A DNA stretch of 64,000 bases from Variovorax sp. PAMC28562 (lineage in GTDB: Bacteria > Pseudomonadota > Gammaproteobacteria > Burkholderiales > Burkholderiaceae_C). The stretch spans positions 124,001-188,000 of the forward strand of contig NZ_CP060296.1 of the NCBI RefSeq assembly GCF_014303735.1, given 5' to 3'. Below, one piece after another: positions 53,611 through 60,880 of the stretch (positions are counted from its first letter, which is position 1; each line of letters opens with the position of its first letter). The translations under genes were made by a program, and so were the position numbers. The notes under the pieces are model-generated. The model saw only the letters and a list, made by a program, of their open reading frames with translations. It searched no databases and had not been told where the DNA came from.

Positions 53611-56115
53611 TTAAACGTTGCTGGTCGCGCGCACTTCGTCGATCGTGGTCTGGCCCGCCAGCACCTTGTCGATGCCGTCTTGCCGCAGCGTTCGCATGCC
53701 TTCACGCATGGCGGTCTCTTGCAGCTCTTCGGCGCGTGCGCCGTTTTGCACCAGGCGGCGCAGCGGGCGCGACATGACCATCAGTTCATGAATGCCGACG
53801 CGCCCCTTGAATCCGGTGTCGCCGCACTGCTTGCAGCCCACGCTTTGGTACATCTGCAGCGCGCCGTCACGGGCAGAACGCGTGAGCCAGCCGCTTCGCA
53901 CGGTGTCGTGTTCGGCCGCCATCTCGGTCGCTCCGAAGGAGTGCATGTAGTCCGACAGCAACTCGTCGACCTCGGCCCCGGTCGCCGGTCGGCTGGTCAC
54001 GCAATGCGTGCACAGGCGGCGCACCAGACGCTGCGCCAGCACCGCCAGCAACGAGTCCGCGAAGTTGAACGGGTCCATGCCCATGTCGAGCAGCCGCGTC
54101 ACGGTCTCGGGCGCGCTGTTGGTGTGCAGCGTTGACAGCACCAGGTGGCCGGTAAGCGACGCTTCGATGGCGGTCTTGGCGGTTTCTTCGTCGCGGATTT
54201 CGCCGACCATGATCACGTCGGGATCGGCCCGTACGAAAGCCCGCAGCGCCTTCGCAAAGGTCCAGTCGATACGCGGATTGATCTGCACTTGGCGCAACCC
54301 GACCTGCGTGATCTCGATCGGGTCTTCGGCGGTCCAGATCTTCCGCTCGGGCGTGTTGATGTGCATCAGAGCCGAGTGCAGCGTCGTGGTCTTGCCGGAG
54401 CCCGTAGGTCCCACGCAAAGCACCATGCCGTAAGGCCGTTCGATTGCCGCCTTGAGCTGCGCCAGGTTGCGCTCCGACAAGCCCAGCGCGTCGAGCGCGA
54501 TCGGTTTGGCAGAGGCCAGCAGCCGCATCACGACGTCTTCCAGGCCGTTGTTGGTCGGCACGGTCGCCACCCGCAGTTCAAGCCGATGCTGTGGTGAAAA
54601 CTTCGAGAAATTGATCTTGCCGTCTTGCGGCTTGCGCTTCTCGCTGATGTCGAGGTCGCACATGATCTTGATGCGGGCGATGAGCGCGTTGCGGTAGTTT
54701 GGCGGCAGTTCCAGGTAGGTATAGAGCCGGCCGTCGCGCCTGAAACGGATGCGGATCTTTTCGCGGCCCGGGTAGCTCTCGATATGAATGTCGGACACGC
54801 CCTCGCGATGCGCTTCCAGGATCATGCGGTTGATCATCCGCACCAGCGAGTTGTCGGACTGCTCGATCGGCGCGTCTTCGTCGGACGCAGGCTGGCCTTC
54901 TTTTTCGAGCGTCTCCAGCAGCTCGTTGGTGCCGGTGATGTCGAACTCGATCGGGCGGTCGAGGTCGGCGCTCGCCGGTCCGACTTCGGTCGCACCGATC
55001 TTCTCGTAGGCCTTGAACAGGATCGCGTTGAGGTCGGCGTATTGCCCGAGCACCGGCACCACCTTGATGCCGGCGATGAATTCCGCCTCGTCGATGGCCG
55101 CGTGCCGGTTGGCCGGATCGTCGAGCGCCACGATCAGACGGCCTTCGTTCACCATCAGCGGCATGACCTGCAGGCGTCGTGCGGCACCGTGGCTGATTTT
55201 TCGCAGGGCCTCCGCCGCGGGCGGAAAGAGCTGCAGATTGACCAATGGATATCCCATCTTGCGGGCCAGTGCAGTCTGCAGGTCCAGCCGCTTGATGACG
55301 CCCATGCGAATCAGCGTTTCGCCGAGCGGTACGGTACGGTCGAACTGTTGCTGTGCCAGGCCGTCGCGCAACTGCTCTTCGGTGATGAGGCCGAGCGAGA
55401 TCAGCGCCTGGCCGATGCGCACCATCGGCATGCGGCTCTGCGCTTCGAGCTGCGCCACCAATTGCTCCGGTGTAACGACTTCGGCTGACAGCACGGACTC
55501 GCTCTCGCGCTCTGGCGATGCCGCACCGGACGCCTGGTCCTCGGCTGGTTCCACGTCGAGCGGCTGCAAGCTCAAGGAAGGTTCGGCAGGCGCGTCTGGC
55601 GCCGATGCATCCGGCTCGGACAACAACACTTCCTTGAAGCTGCTGCGCGGCACGAAAAGCCGCACCACCGAGTTCTTGTCTTCACCGGCGACAAAAAGAA
55701 AAAGCCCCGGAGCGGTCTTGCGCTGGCCCAGCGATTCACCCTCTAGAACACTGCCGTCGTTCCAGGTGATCTTGAAGGACGACCACTTCGCGGTGCCGGC
55801 GGCGGTCCCGATGGACAGTGGCCGCGTCAGGCGCAGCATGCGGAACTGATTGAAGCGCACGGTGGTCGCTCGGCTCGACTGATTGAGCTGCACATGCACC
55901 GCTTCTTCTTTCGGCAAGAAGCGCGTCAGCTTGCCAACCACGCGCTGATTGTTCGCGCCAAAGAACTCGCAGGCCGGCGCGTCATTGATGACGGCGTTCG
56001 GTGCGAAGCCCGGCGCGACGGGGTTCGGCCACGTGAAGCCACTGGCTTGGGCAGACTCGTCGGCGGGGCTTTCCAGAGCGGCCGCCCCGGCTGAAGATGG
56101 CTTTTCAACTTGCAT
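53611..56115 (-). CDS. Type II secretion/type IV pilus-like ATPase with MshEN-type c-di-GMP-binding region
   Basis: An 834-residue GspE/PilB-type ATPase. The N-terminal extension (about residues 40-165) has no obvious family, and a Pro/Asp-rich linker follows. Residues 233-287 carry two MshEN-type repeats: R233, G235, L238, G242, I244, L249, L253 and Q256 in the first, and L264, G265, L268, G272, I274, L279 and L283 in the second. The ATPase has Walker A GPTGSGKTT, Asp box, Walker B VIMVGEIRDEE and a tetracysteine zinc site (CTHC and CKQC). No secretion or pilus genes are nearby. MshEN binds c-di-GMP in Vibrio MshE. Confidence 0.85.
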   Translation of the reverse strand: MQVEKPSSAGAAALESPADESAQASGFTWPNPVAPGFAPNAVINDAPACEFFGANNQRVVGKLTRFLPKEEAVHVQLNQSSRATTVRFNQFRMLRLTRPLSIGTAAGTAKWSSFKITWNDGSVLEGESLGQRKTAPGLFLFVAGEDKNSVVRLFVPRSSFKEVLLSEPDASAPDAPAEPSLSLQPLDVEPAEDQASGAASPERESESVLSAEVVTPEQLVAQLEAQSRMPMVRIGQALISLGLITEEQLRDGLAQQQFDRTVPLGETLIRMGVIKRLDLQTALARKMGYPLVNLQLFPPAAEALRKISHGAARRLQVMPLMVNEGRLIVALDDPANRHAAIDEAEFIAGIKVVPVLGQYADLNAILFKAYEKIGATEVGPASADLDRPIEFDITGTNELLETLEKEGQPASDEDAPIEQSDNSLVRMINRMILEAHREGVSDIHIESYPGREKIRIRFRRDGRLYTYLELPPNYRNALIARIKIMCDLDISEKRKPQDGKINFSKFSPQHRLELRVATVPTNNGLEDVVMRLLASAKPIALDALGLSERNLAQLKAAIERPYGMVLCVGPTGSGKTTTLHSALMHINTPERKIWTAEDPIEITQVGLRQVQINPRIDWTFAKALRAFVRADPDVIMVGEIRDEETAKTAIEASLTGHLVLSTLHTNSAPETVTRLLDMGMDPFNFADSLLAVLAQRLVRRLCTHCVTSRPATGAEVDELLSDYMHSFGATEMAAEHDTVRSGWLTRSARDGALQMYQSVGCKQCGDTGFKGRVGIHELMVMSRPLRRLVQNGARAEELQETAMREGMRTLRQDGIDKVLAGQTTIDEVRATSNV

Positions 56116-56184
56116 GCCGGCGATGCTACGCCTGCTGAAACGCAGTCCGAGGCGGTCCCGGGATTTTTTGAAAGTCAGCGGGGG

Positions 56185-56898
56185 TCAAAAGGCCGCGAGC
56201 ATGTCGCTCGCAAGTTCCTCGAAGAGCTGCATGTGCAGTTCGAAGGCGCGGCGGGCCTCGGCCACGATGGCTCGCGCAGTCGCTTCGCCAGGCTGCAGTT
56301 GTTCGAGCCCTTCCCGGTAGGCCCGCTTCAACTGCACCGTTTCTTCCGATGTGCCGAACTCATAGAACGCTGTCCCTTGTCCGGGCGGCAGCGCCATGCT
56401 CTCGCGCACGATGCGTCGCAGCATCTGCCCGCCGCTCAGGTCGCCGAGGTAGCGCACGTAGCTGTGCGCGGCCAGCAATTCGGGCTGCACTTCGTCCAGC
56501 GTGCGAAGCCGCGCCACGTAGTCCACGGTGGCCGGCTGCATGGCGTAGGCATCGGCCCAACCGGCGCCGTGCAGTGCGTCGAGGTCGGCTTGCAGCGGCC
56601 CTTCGCGCCGCAGTTGCGAAAAGGACAAGGGAGACAAAAGCGGATCGCCCGCATGCCGCTCGAGCGCCGGCTCCAGCGCGGCATAGATCGCGTGCAGGTT
56701 GCGCAGCATGGCGCAGTAGGCCTGTCGTTCCATCCGGCCGCGCAGCAACAGGCCCATGAAGGCGCTGCGCTCGGCTTGTGTATGCAACTCGCGGGTTTCG
56801 GCTTTAAGGGATTCGGAAAGACTGGGCTTCAAGCCGGACTCCCTGTGGCCGACATGGCCACGCATTCCTTCGATCATAGGCAGTGGAACGACCCGCAT
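56185..56898 (-). CDS. Biliverdin-producing heme oxygenase
   Basis: A 237-residue heme oxygenase. The heme-ligating histidine is in ETRELHTQAE near residue 39 and the distal helix with flexible glycines reads YLGDLSGGQML. It cleaves heme to biliverdin, carbon monoxide and iron. The N-terminal 25 residues before GLKPSLSESLKAET are atypical and an internal ATG could be the true start. It lies between the PdxI-like reductase and the secretion-type ATPase on the same strand. Bacterial enzymes of this size serve iron acquisition or phytochrome biliverdin supply; neither partner is visible here. Confidence 0.88.
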   Translation of the reverse strand: MRVVPLPMIEGMRGHVGHRESGLKPSLSESLKAETRELHTQAERSAFMGLLLRGRMERQAYCAMLRNLHAIYAALEPALERHAGDPLLSPLSFSQLRREGPLQADLDALHGAGWADAYAMQPATVDYVARLRTLDEVQPELLAAHSYVRYLGDLSGGQMLRRIVRESMALPPGQGTAFYEFGTSEETVQLKRAYREGLEQLQPGEATARAIVAEARRAFELHMQLFEELASDMLAAF

Positions 56899-56924
56899 GT
56901 GCTAGCCGCAACAAGCGAGCGATG

Positions 56925-57794
56925 TCACTTCGCGCCGATCCGATCGAGCTGCGCGACCGCATCGCTGTCCAGCGTCAGATCGACCGCTGCCAGGTTCTCG
57001 TGCAGATGCCCCACAGACGATGTGCCGGGAATCAGCAGGATGTTCGGTGCGCGTTGCAGCAGCCACGCCAGAGCGACCTGCATGGGCGTCGCGCCCAGCG
57101 AACTGGCAACGTCGGACAGGGCCGTCGACTGCAATGGCGTGAAGCCGCCGAGCGGAAAGAACGGCACGTAGGCGGTACCGTGTGTCGAGAGTTCGTCGAT
57201 CAACGCGTCGTCGTCCCGATGCGCCAGGTTGTACATGTTCTGCACGCAGGCGATCTTGCAGATGCGGCGTCCATCGGCGATCTGCGTGGCCGTCACGTTG
57301 CTCAGGCCGATGTGATGCACCAGGCCTTGCCGTTGCAGTTCGGCCAGGGCGACGAGCGGCTCTTCCAGCGAGCCCTCGACTGGCCCATGCACGTCGAGCA
57401 TGCTGCGCAGGTTGACGACTTCCAGCACGTCGAGCCCGAGGTTGCGCAGGTTGTCGTGCACCGCCTGCGTCAGCTCCTTGGGCGACATGGCCGGAATCCA
57501 CGAGCCGTCTTCGCCGCGGCGGGCACTGATCTTCGTGACGATGACCAGATCGTCGCGGTAGGGATGCAGCGCCTCGCGGATGATCTGGTTGGTGATGTGC
57601 GGGCCATAGAAGTCGCTGGTGTCGATGTGGTCGACGCCGCTTTCGACGGCAGCACGCAGCACCGCGACAGCGCCTGCGCGGTCCTTCGGCGGCCCGAAGA
57701 CGCCCGGGCCTGCCAGCTGCATCGCGCCGTAGCCGACGCGCTTGACGGTGCGGACACCGAGAGTGAATGTTCCTGCTTTTCCGATATCGATCAC
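56925..57794 (-). CDS. Aldo/keto reductase, PdxI (YdbC)-like
   Basis: A 289-residue aldo/keto reductase. The segments GYGAMQLAGPGVFGPP, HIDTSDFYGPHITNQIIREA and NLGLDVLEVVNLR closely resemble E. coli YdbC, renamed PdxI, an NADPH-dependent pyridoxal reductase in vitamin B6 salvage. The catalytic Asp, Tyr and Lys are present in DTSDFYG and VTKI. The usual active-site His position carries Arg (VVNLR), as in that subgroup. It is divergent from a LysR gene that may control it. The assignment is by recalled similarity, not alignment. Confidence 0.75.
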   Translation of the reverse strand: MIDIGKAGTFTLGVRTVKRVGYGAMQLAGPGVFGPPKDRAGAVAVLRAAVESGVDHIDTSDFYGPHITNQIIREALHPYRDDLVIVTKISARRGEDGSWIPAMSPKELTQAVHDNLRNLGLDVLEVVNLRSMLDVHGPVEGSLEEPLVALAELQRQGLVHHIGLSNVTATQIADGRRICKIACVQNMYNLAHRDDDALIDELSTHGTAYVPFFPLGGFTPLQSTALSDVASSLGATPMQVALAWLLQRAPNILLIPGTSSVGHLHENLAAVDLTLDSDAVAQLDRIGAK

Positions 57795-57900
57795 GATGGT
57801 TCCTTTGCGGTGTGACTTGGCGTCTGGCGATCAATGTAGGTCGCATCGACTCGGGCGATAAGATGCCGCGCTCGGCACAGGCTGTACGGAATCTCGAACA

Positions 57901-58797
57901 ATGGCGGCAGACCTCGGTGATCTCACGGCGCTGGTCGCCGTCGCCCGTGCAGGCGGCTTTCGCGAAGCGGCCCGCCTTACCGGCAGCAGCGCCTCCAGCC
58001 TCAGCGAAGCGGTTCGCCGCCTTGAAACCCGGCTCGGCGTGCGGTTGCTCAACCGCACCACCCGCAGCGTCGCGCCGACGGAAGCCGGCACGCGGCTTAT
58101 CGACCGGCTCGGTCCAGCGCTGGTCGAGGTGGAGGCCGCGCTCGACGTCGTCAACGGCTTCAGGGATCGCCCCGCAGGCACGCTCAGGCTCAACGTGCCG
58201 ATCAGCGCCGTGCGCCTCGTGTTGCCACGCATCGTGCCGCCGTTTCTGGCGGCCTACCCCGACATCGTTCTCGACATCGTGGCCGATGACAGCTTCGTCG
58301 ACATGCTCGCGGCCGGCTGCGACGCTGGCATCCGTTACGACGAACGGCTGGAGCAGGACATGATCGCCATCCCCATCGGCCCGCGCGAACAGCGCTACGC
58401 CACAGCGGCATCCCCGGCGTATCTCGACCGCCGCGGCCGTCCCGAGCATCCGCGCGACTTGCTCGACCACGCCTGCATGCGCGGCCGCTTCGCCAGCGGT
58501 GCGATGCCGGTCTGGGAGTTCGAGCGCGACGGCGAGGTCGTGAAGGTCGACCCCACCGGGCCGCTCATCGTGCGCATTGGTGCCGCCGTCGACCTCGCCG
58601 TCGATGCCGCGATCGCGGGCACGGGTGTGATCCAGCTGTTCGACGACTGGTTGAAACCGCACCTCGACAGCGGCGCGCTGGAACCGGTATTGCAGTCGTG
58701 GTGGCCACGTTTTTCGGGCCCGTTTCTTTACTACCCGGGACGCCGCTACTTGCCTGCGCCGCTGCGGGCGTTTGTCGACTTCATCACCAGAAATTGA
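57901..58797 (+). CDS. LysR-family transcriptional regulator
   Basis: A 298-residue LysR regulator with an N-terminal winged helix-turn-helix (residues about 5-65, VAVARAGGFREAARLTGSS followed by VRRLETRLGVRLLNRTTR). A C-terminal effector-binding domain of the AaeR/YafC-like branch begins with GTLRLNVPIS. It is divergently transcribed from the PdxI-like reductase across a 106-base gap, a common arrangement for LysR control of its neighbour. No operator could be identified with confidence. Confidence 0.88.
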   Translation: MAADLGDLTALVAVARAGGFREAARLTGSSASSLSEAVRRLETRLGVRLLNRTTRSVAPTEAGTRLIDRLGPALVEVEAALDVVNGFRDRPAGTLRLNVPISAVRLVLPRIVPPFLAAYPDIVLDIVADDSFVDMLAAGCDAGIRYDERLEQDMIAIPIGPREQRYATAASPAYLDRRGRPEHPRDLLDHACMRGRFASGAMPVWEFERDGEVVKVDPTGPLIVRIGAAVDLAVDAAIAGTGVIQLFDDWLKPHLDSGALEPVLQSWWPRFSGPFLYYPGRRYLPAPLRAFVDFITRN

Positions 58798-58818
58798 CCA
58801 CGAGCGCCCCGTGCCGGT

Positions 58819-58834
58819 GAGCGAGATCTCGCTC
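58819..58834. repeat. Perfect 16-base palindrome between convergent genes
   Basis: GAGCGAGATCTCGCTC is self-complementary and one G-T and one G-C pair extend it. It lies in the 79-base gap between the LysR stop and the phosphatase stop. It may act as a short terminator hairpin, though no T-run follows. Confidence 0.4.
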
Positions 58835-58876
58835 GCGTTGAACGGCAAGGCCGATCGATACGGCCGACGCCGGACG

Positions 58877-59578
58877 TCAAGCGCCCGCTCGCACGCTGCC
58901 GAAATCGGTGAAAGCGTCGACGAAGCCATCGGCATCGACATCGCGCACCGGCTCCCCGTGGTTGTAGCCATAGGTCACCAGCACGACGGGGCAACCGGCC
59001 GCGCGCGCGGCGCGCGCATCGTTGCTGGAGTCACCGAGCATCAGCGTGCGGGCTGGTGACGTTCCGAGGTATTCGCAGGTCCTCACCAACGGCATCGGAT
59101 CGGGTTTTTTGCGCTCGAACGCATCGCCACCGAACACCACCTCAAAGAAGCCGTCGAGTCCTTTTGCCGCCAGCAACGGACGCGCGAAATCGGTCGGTTT
59201 GTTGGTGATGCAGGCCAGGCGCAACCCGCGGGACCGAAACAGTTCCAGGCCCTCGCGCACGCCCGGAAAAACGACTGACTGCTGCCCGTTGACGAGGCGG
59301 TAGTGATACTGAAAACACGCCGAGGCTCGGTCGAAGAGCGACGCTGTGCGCACGGCCACCGTTGGCGCGAGGACATGGTCGAGTACCGAACCGATGAGGT
59401 GCTCGGAACCCTTGCCGACCATCGGCTCGACGGTTTCGGCGGTGATGCCGGGCAGACCGAGTTCTTCCAGCATGAGGCGGAGAGCGGCCACGAAATCGCC
59501 CAGCGTGTCTACCATCGTTCCGTCGAGGTCGATGATCGCGGCGTCGTAGCGAGACAGGTCGAAGACAAGCGGTTTCAC
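58877..59578 (-). CDS. gph: HAD-family phosphatase, phosphoglycolate phosphatase-like
   Basis: A 233-residue HAD hydrolase. Motif I is IDLDGTMVDTL with the nucleophilic aspartate, motif II is ITNKPT, motif III is KKPDPMPL and motif IV is LGDSSNDARAA. The cap domain and length fit Gph, which removes phosphate from 2-phosphoglycolate. Related HAD enzymes share this pattern, so the substrate is likely but not certain. Confidence 0.8.
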   Translation of the reverse strand: MKPLVFDLSRYDAAIIDLDGTMVDTLGDFVAALRLMLEELGLPGITAETVEPMVGKGSEHLIGSVLDHVLAPTVAVRTASLFDRASACFQYHYRLVNGQQSVVFPGVREGLELFRSRGLRLACITNKPTDFARPLLAAKGLDGFFEVVFGGDAFERKKPDPMPLVRTCEYLGTSPARTLMLGDSSNDARAARAAGCPVVLVTYGYNHGEPVRDVDADGFVDAFTDFGSVRAGA

Positions 59579-59620
59579 GACGCCGATTTTATTTGCGCTC
59601 GGCGACGACCCTGGCGGCGG

Positions 59621-59827
59621 TTACCGTTTGGCTGCGCGCAGCGCCGCGCGCAAGGCCAGATAGCCCGCCACCCACGCGGCGGCAATGTCGGTTTCCGGCT
59701 CGCCGATCCGCCTCGGCTTGAAGCTGAATCCATCCTCCAACGATCCGTCTTCCTCGAGCAACATCCAGTGGAATTCCCCGGGCTCGAGTTCCTTGACAGC
59801 GAGTGCCAGCGATGTGGCGACGTTCAT
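59621..59827 (-). CDS. Small hypothetical protein
   Basis: A 68-residue protein with no signal or membrane helix. The acidic-aromatic middle reads PGEFHWMLLEEDGSL and the C-terminus is Ala/Arg-rich. I do not recognise a family. The frame, the composition and a position just after gph suggest a real small gene, but a spurious frame cannot be excluded. The 183-base stretch upstream (59828-60010) contains an inverted-repeat cluster but no other gene. Confidence 0.45.
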   Translation of the reverse strand: MNVATSLALAVKELEPGEFHWMLLEEDGSLEDGFSFKPRRIGEPETDIAAAWVAGYLALRAALRAAKR

Positions 59828-59962
59828 GTGTGCTTCCGGTGGTTAGCTGAAATGGACAGTTTCTGGCCGAGAAGTTAGAGCTCATAGGAAGCTGTGCACA
59901 GAATCCAGCAGCGATTTCGGGCCGTTCGCATGATTCTTTCAATAGTGTCGAATGTGTCTCAT

Positions 59963-59987
59963 TGTTCGATAACGGACATACCGAACA
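59963..59987. promoter_or_regulatory. IclR-like inverted half-sites
   Basis: TGTTCG (59963-59968), CGGACA (59973-59978) and CGAACA (59982-59987) give two alternative inverted pairs, TGTTCG-N4-CGGACA and TGTTCG-N13-CGAACA. Motifs of the TGTTCG/CGAACA type are typical of IclR-family operators. The nearest candidate target is the small hypothetical gene on the minus strand. Whether it is functional is unknown. Confidence 0.3.
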
Positions 59988-60010
59988 TGCTTCAAGCGAG
60001 CTGCCTGCAG

Positions 60011-60418
60011 CTATTTGCGCCGTAACTGCAGGGGCACATCCGGCGCCGTCGGTACGTGTTCTTCCAGGTCGTCGACGATCCAGTTCGGCACTGAAGAAAC
60101 CCCTTGGGCAACCACCTCGCTGTATTGCTGATCGCCAGACACAAAGCGCAGTGCACATCCACCGAGGCCAACGACGTCGCCGTCGGCCAGAGTCTGCGTC
60201 ATCACGCGCTGGCCATTGACGAGAGTGCCGTTGCGGCTATTGGCATCACGGATGGTCACGAAGGCTGCATCGACAGTGATCACCGCATGTCGACGGCTCG
60301 CAGCGATGTCGTGGAGCACGATGTCGCTGTGCAGGCTTCGGCCGAGGGTCGTTTCCGTGGCGGTCAACTCAAAGGATTCAAGGTCGCCACCGGCTCTCGT
60401 CAGTATCAGTTTGGGCAT
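60011..60418 (-). CDS. FHA-domain protein
   Basis: A 135-residue protein that is essentially one forkhead-associated domain. The phosphothreonine-binding residues are in TLGRSLHSDIVLHD, SRRHAVI and NSRNGTLVNGQR. FHA domains bind phosphothreonine peptides, often downstream of serine/threonine kinases. The C-terminal 40 residues (VPNWIVDDLEEHV) are unassigned. Start ATG 60418 (MPKLILTRAGG). No kinase gene is adjacent. Confidence 0.85.
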   Translation of the reverse strand: MPKLILTRAGGDLESFELTATETTLGRSLHSDIVLHDIAASRRHAVITVDAAFVTIRDANSRNGTLVNGQRVMTQTLADGDVVGLGGCALRFVSGDQQYSEVVAQGVSSVPNWIVDDLEEHVPTAPDVPLQLRRK

Positions 60419-60513
60419 GGTGTCCAACGCCGGGTTGGCAACCGAAAAGTCCGCCGCGACCTGCGCGCTTCATGATAACCACGCGGTTCGCACCGGCGCA
60501 GCAGCTTGCGCGA

Positions 60514-60825
60514 TCAGTGTCCTGCGCGGGAGCGGTGTAGCGCCTCGGAGCGCGACTCGATCACCGCGTAGTCAGCAACCGCAGCCAATAGCAAATCCGC
60601 GTCGACACGGTGCTTTCTTGCACTCGCACGCACGTCGTCTGCCAGTGCGGTCGAAGGATCGCCTTGCGCGCTGCCGAGCCGCGTCGTCGCCGCCGAGAAG
60701 GTCTCGGCGAGGTCGCGAATTTGCTGCGTATACCGGGCGGCATAGGCTTCCAGCAGCTGCTCGATGCTGGAATCCTGCACTGCACTCCCGGCGACAGCGG
60801 AATTTTCAGATTTGTCGAACGTCAT
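60514..60825 (-). CDS. Hypothetical protein
   Basis: A 103-residue predicted soluble helical protein. The central amphipathic helix begins IEQLLEAYAARYTQQIRDL, and the region carries several Ala/Arg/Asp heptad-like stretches. No family recognised. A GTG at 60834 is an alternative start. It lies 95 bases upstream of the FHA gene on the same strand and might be co-transcribed with it. Confidence 0.45.
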   Translation of the reverse strand: MTFDKSENSAVAGSAVQDSSIEQLLEAYAARYTQQIRDLAETFSAATTRLGSAQGDPSTALADDVRASARKHRVDADLLLAAVADYAVIESRSEALHRSRAGH

Positions 60826-60880
60826 GCGACGCACTCTACGGTCAATCCAACAGCGCCCGTGTCAGCCAACGCCACGAACT

